Shown here: piece after piece, positions 10,231 to 17,479 of the stretch | How the letters are laid out: each line of letters opens with the position of its first letter | How positions within the stretch are numbered: position 1 is the first letter of the stretch | Assembly: GCA_903851385.1 (NCBI GenBank) | Contig: CAINOC010000014.1 | Location: forward strand, 94,658 to 158,657 | Direction of reading: 5' to 3' | Length of the DNA stretch: 64,000 nucleotides | Source: an uncultured Chlorobiaceae bacterium | Lineage (GTDB): Bacteria > Bacteroidota > Chlorobiia > Chlorobiales > Chlorobiaceae | The notes under the pieces: model-generated | Databases searched by the model: none | Seen by the model: the letters and a program-made list of their open reading frames with translations, nothing else | Told to the model about the DNA's origin: nothing | Translations under genes and position numbers: made by a program

Positions 10231-12285
10231 ATGCAAGTGAACGGGAGCGGAATATACAATCTTGTAAGTCCCTACAGTCCGGCGGGAGACCAGCCGAAAG
10301 CTATTGAATCACTTACCGAAGGAGTACTGTCAGGCAATCCATACCAGACACTGCTTGGCGTTACCGGTTCAGGAAAAACATTTACCATTTCAAACGTCAT
10401 TGCCCAGGTCAACAAACCTGTGTTGGTGATGAGCCATAACAAGACCCTCGCAGCACAGCTTTACGGCGAGCTTAAGCAGTTTTTTCCCGATAATGCCGTT
10501 GAGTATTTTATCAGCTACTACGACTTTTACCAGCCTGAAGCCTATCTGCCTGCGCTTGACAAGTATATAGCCAAAGACCTTCGCATAAACGATGAGATTG
10601 AACGCCTGCGTCTGAAAACCACCAGTGCGTTGCTAAGTGGCAGGAAGGATGTTATTGTTGTCAGTTCTGTCAGTTGCATTTATGGTCTTGGCTCACCTGA
10701 AGACTGGAAAGCCCAGATTATTGAACTGCGTGCCGGCATGGAAAAAGATCGGGATGCTTTTCTAAAAGAGCTGATAGCCCTTCATTATATCCGTGATGAT
10801 GTCCAGCCTACTTCGGGGAAGTTCAGGGTCAGGGGTGATATTATTGATCTTGTTCCGGCACATGAGGAACTTGCTCTTCGAATCGAGTTTTTCGGAAACA
10901 CCATAGAGAGTCTTCAGACTTTTGAAATTAACAGCGGGGAAGTGCTTGGGGTCGAAGACTATGCCTTTATTTATCCAGCCCGGCAGTTTGTCGCTGATGA
11001 AGAGAAGCTCGCTGACGCCATGCTTGCAATTGAAAATGAGCTTGCAGGTCGGTTGAATGTTTATCGCGATGAAAATCGCTTTCTTGAGGCCCGAAGGATT
11101 GAGGAACGGACCCGTTATGATCTTGAAATGATCAAGGAGCTCGGCTACTGTTCAGGGATTGAAAATTATTCAAGGCATCTTTCCGGACGCAAGGAAGGTG
11201 AGCGCCCTTACTGCCTCCTTGATTATTTCCCTTCGGATTATCTTGTTGTCATTGATGAATCCCATGTAACGCTGCCGCAGATACGGGGCATGTATGGTGG
11301 CGACCGTTCCCGCAAAACCATTCTTGTGGAGCACGGTTTCAGGCTTCCTTCAGCGCTCGACAATCGCCCGCTTCGTTTTGAGGAGTTTGAGGAGATGGCG
11401 CCTCAGGTTATCTGTGTCAGCGCCACTCCCGCCGAGCATGAACTGATGCGTTCAGGCGGAGTGGTGGTTGAACAGCTCGTACGTCCTACGGGCCTGCTTG
11501 ACCCTCCGGTGGAAGTTCGTCCAGTCGCGGGGCAGATCGATAATCTGATTGCAGAAATCCGTAAACATACAGCCAGAGGTCATAAGGCTCTGGTCATGAC
11601 CTTGACAAAAAGAATGGCTGAAGATCTGCACGACTTTTTCAGGAAGACGGGCATACGCTCGCGCTATTTGCATTCAGAGATCAAGAGTCTTGAGCGCATA
11701 CAGATTCTCAGGGAGCTCAGGGTTGGGGATATCGATGTGCTTGTAGGGGTTAACCTTCTTCGTGAGGGGCTTGATTTGCCTGAGGTATCGCTTGTGGCGA
11801 TTCTTGATGCCGATAAGGAGGGTTTTTTGCGCAACACCCGTTCGCTGATGCAGATTGCCGGCAGGGCAGCGCGTAATGTTGAGGGTTTTGTTGTGCTCTA
11901 TGCCGATGTTCTGACGCGTTCCATTCGTGAAGTGCTCGATGAAACTGCAAGACGTCGTGCGATTCAGCATCGGTATAACGAAGATCATGGCATTACGCCG
12001 CAGTCAATTATTAAATCGATTGATCAGGTTCTTGATACCACCAGTGTGGCTGATGCCGAAGAGCGCTATCGCAGAAAGCGGTTTGGGCTTGTGGCTAAGC
12101 CTGAAAGGTTGCTTTCGGGTCTCATCGAAACGTTGACGCCTCAGGAAACGTATGCCATGGCGGCTGAACTCCGGATAGAGATGCAGGAGGCTGCTGTGCA
12201 GATGGAGTATGAAAAAGCGGCTTATCTCCGAGATGAGATTTCAAAGCTTGAGCAGGCCATAAAGCGTTTGCCGGCTGAGGGATAG
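10231..12285 (+). CDS. uvrB: UvrABC excinuclease subunit B
   Basis: Damage-verifying helicase-like subunit of nucleotide excision repair, working with UvrA and then UvrC. Motifs include Walker [11 protein letters not shown], the damage-binding beta-hairpin segment [30 protein letters not shown], and a C-terminal UVR domain ([19 protein letters not shown]) that contacts UvrC. The start is set at the ATG at 10231: the AGGAG at 10218-10222 is 8 nt away, whereas an in-frame TTG at 10225 would leave only 2 nt. The product is 684 residues, normal for UvrB. Confidence 0.96.
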   Translation: MQVNGSGIYNLVSPYSPAGDQPKAIESLTEGVLSGNPYQTLLGVTGSGKTFTISNVIAQVNKPVLVMSHNKTLAAQLYGELKQFFPDNAVEYFISYYDFYQPEAYLPALDKYIAKDLRINDEIERLRLKTTSALLSGRKDVIVVSSVSCIYGLGSPEDWKAQIIELRAGMEKDRDAFLKELIALHYIRDDVQPTSGKFRVRGDIIDLVPAHEELALRIEFFGNTIESLQTFEINSGEVLGVEDYAFIYPARQFVADEEKLADAMLAIENELAGRLNVYRDENRFLEARRIEERTRYDLEMIKELGYCSGIENYSRHLSGRKEGERPYCLLDYFPSDYLVVIDESHVTLPQIRGMYGGDRSRKTILVEHGFRLPSALDNRPLRFEEFEEMAPQVICVSATPAEHELMRSGGVVVEQLVRPTGLLDPPVEVRPVAGQIDNLIAEIRKHTARGHKALVMTLTKRMAEDLHDFFRKTGIRSRYLHSEIKSLERIQILRELRVGDIDVLVGVNLLREGLDLPEVSLVAILDADKEGFLRNTRSLMQIAGRAARNVEGFVVLYADVLTRSIREVLDETARRRAIQHRYNEDHGITPQSIIKSIDQVLDTTSVADAEERYRRKRFGLVAKPERLLSGLIETLTPQETYAMAAELRIEMQEAAVQMEYEKAAYLRDEISKLEQAIKRLPAEG

Positions 12286-12312
12286 AATTTTGTTTGTCTG
12301 TCCCATATTCTG

Positions 12313-12615
12313 TCAGCGTAGTACAGCGATACCCTTCCGGTCGATCACGTCCAATAACCGCTTAGCGGCTCCGCCAGGCTTCTTTACCCCCTGCTCCCAT
12401 TGCTGAACAGTCGTTTTGCCAATCCCGAGCATCAAAGCAAAAACAGGCTGGCTAAGATGGTTTTTTGTCCGAATGCGGCGGATGTCCTCTGGCCGAAAAG
12501 CCTTTGTTTCGGGCAAACAAAGCGATTCTACTGTACGCATCGTTACTTCGTCCATCGCTCCGACCTCAAAAAGGTCCTTGGCCATTTCATGGGCTATATC
12601 AAGAATCTTGCTCAT
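12313..12615 (-). CDS. HigA/XRE-type antitoxin with helix-turn-helix
   Basis: Protein of 100 residues whose C-terminal half is a Cro/C1-type HTH (LSQPVFALMLGIGKTTVQQW then EQGVKKPGG). The N-terminal half (MSKILDIAHEMAKDLFEVGAMDE) resembles the toxin-binding arm of HigA/NadS-like antitoxins. The start overlaps the end of the preceding toxin gene by 17 bp, so the two are translated from one mRNA with the toxin first. By family precedent it should neutralise the toxin and repress the pair's promoter. It marks the left edge of the accessory island next to uvrB. Confidence 0.8.
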   Translation of the reverse strand: MSKILDIAHEMAKDLFEVGAMDEVTMRTVESLCLPETKAFRPEDIRRIRTKNHLSQPVFALMLGIGKTTVQQWEQGVKKPGGAAKRLLDVIDRKGIAVLR

Positions 12616-12988
12616 TAGATGTTACCTCCCTGTATTTCTTTGTCGATATAAGTTCTTGTAACTGTTTGTCTGTTGCATTTAAAAAGTCTTTGGCTGTAAG
12701 TTGAAGTGCGGTTTTCTCTTTGTTTGAGATGTTAGCTTTGTCGTTTTTAGCAAAAGCATAGAGAAAAACCACCCGACTCCCATCGCTTTTCCGGTATCCG
12801 ACAATAACGCGGAAACCTGAACGCTTGCCCCCACCTTCCCGAGGAATTCGCTTCTTAAACAAGCACCCGCCCAGGGAACCTTCAACAATCCCTGCTACAA
12901 CATCCTTCGCGGTAACCCACAAAACAGAGTCAGAAAGTTCCTCATCTTCCGCCCATCGGGAAAACCATTTATTAGTAAATACTCTCAT
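12599..12988 (-). CDS. RelE/HigB-like toxin of a type II toxin-antitoxin pair
   Basis: A protein of about 129 residues of the RelE/ParE superfamily, in the subgroup starting MRVFTNKWFSRWAEDE and carrying GGCLFKKRIPREGGGKRSGF, then RVIVGYR and FLYAFAKNDKANI. The GKRSGFR segment and the terminal YAFAK strand are typical of this subgroup. Family members are usually ribosome-dependent mRNA interferases; that activity is inferred here. The start is placed at the ATG at 12988, which gives the canonical MRVF start. An in-frame extension to 13027 adds 13 residues without family support. The order toxin-antitoxin is the HigBA arrangement. Confidence 0.78.
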   Translation of the reverse strand: MRVFTNKWFSRWAEDEELSDSVLWVTAKDVVAGIVEGSLGGCLFKKRIPREGGGKRSGFRVIVGYRKSDGSRVVFLYAFAKNDKANISNKEKTALQLTAKDFLNATDKQLQELISTKKYREVTSNEQDS

Positions 12989-13027
12989 TCCATTAAAGAT
13001 ATCACTAAGTGCTATACTTCGCAACAA

Positions 13028-13211
13028 AAACTTATTAGCCCAGCAATCATTTCAAACCAAGTTTTATGGTAGCCGAGATATCACTGTTTCGGGCTTGTGG
13101 CCCGGTATCATTCAGCACCGTAGGTAACTGAGTAAATCAGAAAATAAGCGATTACTCTGTTTATTTATACTCCATAGTTATCATTATTTTACTTAAGTTG
13201 ATCTTTGTGTC
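13028..13211. other. Non-coding stretch of the accessory island
   Basis: Between the toxin gene and the first ORF6N remnant I see no supported gene. It contains AT-rich DNA that may carry the toxin-antitoxin promoter, and no clear repeat or terminator. Confidence 0.4.
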
Positions 13212-13409
13212 TTGTTGCAGCTTTCTTCTTTTCAACCCCATACGATAAATATTGATACGTTTCATACACGCTTCAGAGTTCAGCTTACCCGGAGTGAATA
13301 TCAGGAAGTGACCGAAAATTGGGACCGATTACGCTTGAGGTCACAATCTGTGACCTCAAGTAGGCACGGTGGAAGACGATACCTTCCTATTGCCTTTACT
13401 GAACAGTGA
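13212..13409 (+). pseudogene. ORF6N-domain DNA-binding protein fragment
   Basis: The readable frame gives FRVQLTRSEYQEVTENWDRL, then LRSQSVTSSRHGGRRYLPIA and FTEQ followed by TGA. This is the middle of an ORF6N (Bro/KilA-related) domain, matching FRFELTPDEYDNMRSQ...GRGEHRKYLPYVFTEQG of the neighbouring gene at 13816. The N-terminal part is absent and the reading stops exactly at FTEQ, where intact relatives continue GVAMLS. After the stop the same frame continues as a YhcG-type fragment. It holds a perfect 12-bp-arm palindrome at 13334-13360. Confidence 0.75.
13334..13360. repeat. Perfect palindrome in ORF6N coding DNA, copy 1
   Basis: The arms CTTGAGGTCACA (13334-13345) and TGTGACCTCAAG (13349-13360) are exact reverse complements around ATC. 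The palindrome encodes the LRSQSVTS segment of the ORF6N fragment. The core TCACA-N3-TGTGA is shared with the palindromes at 14021 and 14061. Confidence 0.9.
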
Positions 13410-13694
13410 GGCAAAGAACGGGCAGAATATGGAAAACAGGTCATCGAAACGCTGTCACAGCAAATAACCAAGCAGTATGGGAAAGGTTTTTCACCAACGA
13501 ATTTAAAATATTTTCGACTTTTCTTTCAGGCATATCCTTCCCGCTTGAACGTGATTCGTCACCCGGCAGGTGACGAATTGGCCGGTAAATCAAAACACTC
13601 CCTGACAGGAAGAGAGTCACAGGTCGCTCAGAACTCTCCTGTTGATCACAGCGATTTTCCCGGTACTTTTTTCCCTGGAGTTTTATTCCCGTGA
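13410..13694 (+). pseudogene. YhcG/DUF1016-type PD-(D/E)XK protein fragment
   Basis: Immediately after the TGA that ends the ORF6N remnant, the same frame stays open for 94 codons. It reads GKERAEYGKQVIETLSQQIT, then KQYGKGFSPTNLKYFRLFFQ and AYPSRLNVIRHP. This matches the N-terminal DUF1016 region of YhcG-family proteins (typically EQQGxxRAxYGxxxI...LS...GKGFSxxNLxxMRxFYxAFP). There is no start codon, and both the beginning and the nuclease domain are missing; it ends at TGA 13692-13694. It is treated as a relic. YhcG proteins are commonly found next to type I restriction systems, as here. Confidence 0.7.
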
Positions 13695-13815
13695 TACAGG
13701 GACTCCTTATATGGGATAGTCAGTGCAAGTAGCCGACGGCGATGATTGCCTGAAGATTATAGTGTTTGGTATCGCAAAATGCGACACCATCCCGAAAGCA
13801 TCTTGGAGACAAGAA

Positions 13816-14283
13816 ATGATCGAAAACAAGCAAATGATTCCTGTTGATAGAATTCACAGTATGATTTTCACTCTTCGTGGTGTCCAGGTGATGCTTGATA
13901 GTGACTTGGCACGAATTTATGACGTTGAAACCCGAGTGTTCAATCAGGCAGTAAAAAGAAATATTGAGCGCTTTCCTGAGGCATTCCGATTTGAGTTGAC
14001 TCCAGACGAGTATGATAACATGAGATCACAAATTGTGATCTCAAATGCTGACGATAACGCTTTAAGATCACAATCTGTGATCTTAAAAAAGGGCGGGCGA
14101 GGAGAGCATAGAAAATACCTTCCCTATGTCTTTACGGAACAGGGTGTTGCAATGCTTTCAGCCGTGATTAGAAGTGAAACGGCAATCAAGGAGAGTATCA
14201 AAATTATCAATGCTTTTGTGCAAATGCGACGGTTCATCCAGAACAACGCGCAAGTGTTTGTCCGGCTCGATTCGGTTGAGTAG
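13816..14283 (+). CDS. ORF6N-domain DNA-binding protein, C-terminus cut by a TAG
   Basis: Protein of 155 residues with a complete ORF6N domain: VDRIHSMIFTLRGVQVMLDS, DLARIYDVETRVFNQAVKRN, IERFPEAFRFEL and YLPYVFTEQGVAMLSAVI. The start is the ATG at 13816, preceded by GGAG at 13805-13808 with 7-nt spacing; an upstream GTG at 13723 lacks family-like sequence. After QVFVRLDSVE comes TAG, yet the next codons read RQLSFDINLI. Relatives typically continue VExRQLxF..., so a nonsense change probably removed a C-terminal helix. The segment MRSQIVIS...LRSQSVIL is an internal near-duplication and contains two perfect palindromes. Function is unknown beyond presumed DNA binding. Confidence 0.75.
   Translation: MIENKQMIPVDRIHSMIFTLRGVQVMLDSDLARIYDVETRVFNQAVKRNIERFPEAFRFELTPDEYDNMRSQIVISNADDNALRSQSVILKKGGRGEHRKYLPYVFTEQGVAMLSAVIRSETAIKESIKIINAFVQMRRFIQNNAQVFVRLDSVE
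14021..14043. repeat. Perfect palindrome in ORF6N coding DNA, copy 2
   Basis: The arms TGAGATCACAA (14021-14031) and TTGTGATCTCA (14033-14043) are exact complements around a single A. It encodes MRSQIVIS. Confidence 0.9.
14061..14087. repeat. Perfect palindrome in ORF6N coding DNA, copy 3
   Basis: The arms TTTAAGATCACA (14061-14072) and TGTGATCTTAAA (14076-14087) are exact complements around ATC. It encodes LRSQSVILK. The central ATC and the inner arms equal those of copy 1. Confidence 0.9.
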
Positions 14284-14316
14284 CGGCAGCTTAGTTTTGA
14301 TATTAACCTTATATAA

Positions 14317-15045
14317 TTATTGAGATAGAGGTGCACTCGTTGACGAAACCGGCCCTTGATTTGATGTAACCCAAAGGCTCCGAATCATTGAAAATAAATC
14401 TTGAATAATTGGCTCCTGAACAGAGCGAACAAAACGAAACTTCCCTTGATGCAACTCATACTTTCTGAGAAACAACTTTTTTTCCTCTTCCAGAGAGATA
14501 AAGAAATCTAAATCAGGGTATTTGATTGTCAGCCAATTTTCCTCAACCTCATTCGGAATACTCGCATTATCAAAATATGTCTTGTTTTCGTTGTCAAATG
14601 AAAAACCAAAGCGCTTCATGATCGTTTTTAACTCAAGAGCAACTTTATAGCAAACAATGCCATAAAGTGGAGCTCGTTCACCTTGAAGATCCCGGATCAA
14701 GATTGCTTTATGTGTTGCCTTTTTCAGATCAGTGCCTGTGCAGTTCCCCTTAACCTCAATTACACAAAGAGCATCTTCTTTAGAGACAAAGCATTGGGAG
14801 CCTAATTTGCGAAGAAATGAGTGTGGTCTACAAAGAAGAATATCCAATTGTCCAGCATCGTTGGTTCCATCCGATAATGTCCCTTTGACGAGTGTTGGCT
14901 TTGGCTCAGAGCACGATTCCAGTATTGATATCAGAAAATCTTCACGAATTTCACCCTTCATCAATTCGTGGCTGATGATTTCGGAAATATCATACTGAGC
15001 CATCAGCATATTTTCCGAATACTGATCAAACTCTTCAAACTTCAT
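14317..15045 (-). CDS. DUF6602-type PD-(D/E)XK nuclease-like protein, third gene of the restriction operon
   Basis: Protein of 242 residues beginning MKFEEFDQYSENMLMAQYDI then SEIISHELMKGEIREDF, the pattern of DUF6602 proteins. A nuclease-like core is visible: QLDILLCRP, about 30 residues, then CVIEVKGN, fitting the D...(D/E)xK active site. The KATHKAILIRDLQGE helix after the ExK is also typical. The start codon overlaps the end of hsdMS by 11 bp, so the two are translationally coupled. This suggests a role with the type I enzyme, such as an accessory nuclease or defence effector. Function is inferred, not known. Confidence 0.65.
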   Translation of the reverse strand: MKFEEFDQYSENMLMAQYDISEIISHELMKGEIREDFLISILESCSEPKPTLVKGTLSDGTNDAGQLDILLCRPHSFLRKLGSQCFVSKEDALCVIEVKGNCTGTDLKKATHKAILIRDLQGERAPLYGIVCYKVALELKTIMKRFGFSFDNENKTYFDNASIPNEVEENWLTIKYPDLDFFISLEEEKKLFLRKYELHQGKFRFVRSVQEPIIQDLFSMIRSLWVTSNQGPVSSTSAPLSQ

Positions 15046-17467
15046 CTGATTCCTCCTCTCCCCAGATGCGAGCGATGGTTGCCTGAATCTTTTTCTCGAA
15101 CCGTTCGATCAGCTCGCGATTGGCGGCAACAAGTAATTGTTCGGCTTCGATCTCGGCGACGATGGATTGCTGGGTTTCGAGGGGTGGAAGAGGAATCAAT
15201 AGGGAGCGAATGATTGCTTGGCTGATATTAGGTTGAGCCCCGCCAGTGCTAAGTCCAATCAATTCATCGGTTCGGCTTTTTAATAAGTAGAAAAGGAAAT
15301 CCGAATTAATAGAGGAGTCGGGTAAGATGCCACAAACGGCCTGGTTGGTCGCAGCTTCGATCCCAAGGATACCCACTTTCCCAGCTGTGGCACCGTACAT
15401 TGCGACAAGAACAGTTTTAACTGGGAAAATCTTAGAAGATGAATTCCTTAGACCTGATTCTGTAATCCTTTCCTCAACTGTCGTAATTAGGCCTTGGCCT
15501 ACTTCACCACTTTTTAACCATGGAATTGTCCCGTTCTCGTAGAATTCTGTTTTCCCTTTCAAAGGAGTGCCCCCTGAACTTGTCTTCAAAATCTTTCCTA
15601 ATTCCACCATCGGCCAGTCGGGGTGGATGAGGATGTGGGGGCGGTAGTTGTCGATGACTGCGCGGGCACCGTCGATGACTTTCTGGTATGCTTCTATCTC
15701 TGTAACGATCTCTTTCTGGACCTCCAAGGGAGGAAGGGGGATTTCATACTCTTTAAGTTTTGAGAAATGCCGTTGATAGCCGCTGCTTATTATAGGTTTA
15801 ACTTTGAGAATGAAATACAAAAATCGCGGATCAAGATTATCAACTGTTTGAAGAATTTTAATTCCATCTGCTCCCTGAGCAAAAGGAGTTTCAACCAACT
15901 TAACTGCACAGGTGTGATCCCCGAATATAACCAATGGCTTATTTGGTCGAACTAAAGCAAATTCATCGTCAGTCCAACCAGCAACATAATCCTGTGACTG
16001 ATCTATAATTGGAAATCTTCCGATTTCATTAAACGCAGTTTTTTGAATCTTGACTGGAGGCGTTATTGTATCAACGAGTAAATCGATTTTTATCCATGGG
16101 AATTTCGTTGATTGAGGAACACCCTCCCTATACCTCTCCCCGCTCAAATTATAATCCCCATTCTCCGCAATTTTCTTTTTTGGCACAATCAGCCCTTGCG
16201 TGAGTTCCAAATCTTCAACTGATTCATGACCTCGGAGGTTACCAAGATATTCGGCGATTTCGTTAACGACGATTGGAAGGTCGTTTTTCTTGATTGCGCG
16301 TCGTTGTGCGCCGAGTCCGAAGCCGTCGTTGTCTACCTTGAAGAAGGCGATGGAGTTGCTGTCCCTAGCAATGGATTTGTCAAGAATGATGATGGATGTT
16401 TTAACGCCGGAATAGGGCTGGAAGACTCCTGCAGGGAGTGATATGACGGCGACGAGGCCGGTATCGACCAGCATTTTACGGAGTTGTTTGTATGCGGTGC
16501 CGCTTTGAAAGATGATGCCTTCGGGGACAATGATTGCAGCTCGTCCGCTTGGTGTAAGGTGCTCTGCCATGTAATCGACGAAGAGCACTTCGCTGCGTGA
16601 TGCCTGAATAGAAAAACGCTTGTGTGGTTTTATGCCGCCTTTTGGTGACATGAAGGGGGGATTGGCTAAGATGACGTCGGCGTACTCGTTCCATTTGTCC
16701 AGCGAGGTCAGGGTGTCGTACTCTTCAATATGCGGATCGGCGAAGCCATGCAGGTAGAGGTTTACCAGCGAAAGGCGAACCATATCGGGCGAGATATCGT
16801 AGCCGCTGAAGTTCAATGCAAGGCGGCCCTTTTCATCCGGGGTTAGAGTACTGTTTCCCTCTGCATCACTATTTGCTCGAAGAATGTGCTTGTATGATGA
16901 GATAAGAAAGCCAGCCGTTCCACATGCTGGATCAAGGACCTTTTCGTCTTTCTTTGGGTCGATGATGGTTACCATAAAGTCGATAATATGGCGGGGTGTA
17001 CGGAACTGCCCTGCATCACCCTGAGAGCCAAGAACAGAGAGCAGGTATTCGAAGGCATCGCCAAGTCGTTCGGAGTGGTCATACTCAAACTCGTCGATGA
17101 TTTTGAGGAAACTTTTGAGGGTTTCAGGGTCGCGGTAGGGGAGATAGGCGTTCTTGAAGATCGAGCGAAAGAGTGCTGGAATACCGGGGTTTTCCGGCAT
17201 TGACGCTATCGCCTCGCTATACAAGTTGAGGGTTTCGTGACCTCCGAGTCCGGAACGCATGAGTTTTGCCCATCCGTAACGGGCAAACTCTTTGGTGAAA
17301 AAGCTCCTTTTCCCGCCGAGTTCTTCGCTTTCTGCGTCCATGTCGTCCATGAACTTGTAGATAAGAGCGATGGTAATCTGTTCAACCTGTGATTTTGGGT
17401 CAGGAACTTTACCGACAAGGATATCTCGGGCGGAGTCTATACGGCGTTTAGTGGCGGAATCGAGCAT
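15035..17467 (-). CDS. hsdMS: Fused type I restriction-modification methylase and specificity subunit (HsdM-HsdS)
   Basis: Single polypeptide of 810 residues. Residues 1-440 are an N6-adenine methyltransferase: helical N-terminus, GQFRTPRHI at about 153-160, SAM motif DPACGTAGF at 179-187 and catalytic NPPF at 269-272. The rest is a specificity subunit with two target-recognition domains. The first, after about 450, ends in YEIPLPPLEVQKEIVTEIEA. The second starts near HPDWPMVELGKIL and ends in IPLPPLETQQSIVAEIEAEQ. The paired coiled-coil spacers are characteristic of HsdS. Normally M and S are separate genes, so this is an M-S fusion. The upstream hsdR ends 12 bp before it and the downstream DUF6602 gene overlaps it. 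Confidence 0.9.
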   Translation of the reverse strand: MLDSATKRRIDSARDILVGKVPDPKSQVEQITIALIYKFMDDMDAESEELGGKRSFFTKEFARYGWAKLMRSGLGGHETLNLYSEAIASMPENPGIPALFRSIFKNAYLPYRDPETLKSFLKIIDEFEYDHSERLGDAFEYLLSVLGSQGDAGQFRTPRHIIDFMVTIIDPKKDEKVLDPACGTAGFLISSYKHILRANSDAEGNSTLTPDEKGRLALNFSGYDISPDMVRLSLVNLYLHGFADPHIEEYDTLTSLDKWNEYADVILANPPFMSPKGGIKPHKRFSIQASRSEVLFVDYMAEHLTPSGRAAIIVPEGIIFQSGTAYKQLRKMLVDTGLVAVISLPAGVFQPYSGVKTSIIILDKSIARDSNSIAFFKVDNDGFGLGAQRRAIKKNDLPIVVNEIAEYLGNLRGHESVEDLELTQGLIVPKKKIAENGDYNLSGERYREGVPQSTKFPWIKIDLLVDTITPPVKIQKTAFNEIGRFPIIDQSQDYVAGWTDDEFALVRPNKPLVIFGDHTCAVKLVETPFAQGADGIKILQTVDNLDPRFLYFILKVKPIISSGYQRHFSKLKEYEIPLPPLEVQKEIVTEIEAYQKVIDGARAVIDNYRPHILIHPDWPMVELGKILKTSSGGTPLKGKTEFYENGTIPWLKSGEVGQGLITTVEERITESGLRNSSSKIFPVKTVLVAMYGATAGKVGILGIEAATNQAVCGILPDSSINSDFLFYLLKSRTDELIGLSTGGAQPNISQAIIRSLLIPLPPLETQQSIVAEIEAEQLLVAANRELIERFEKKIQATIARIWGEEESDEV

Positions 17468-17479
17468 TGAACGGTTTAT

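Noticed and set aside
13723..13815. A GTG-initiated 31-codon extension of the ORF6N gene
   Set aside because: The sequence lacks family likeness and the ATG at 13816 has a well-spaced GGAG site.
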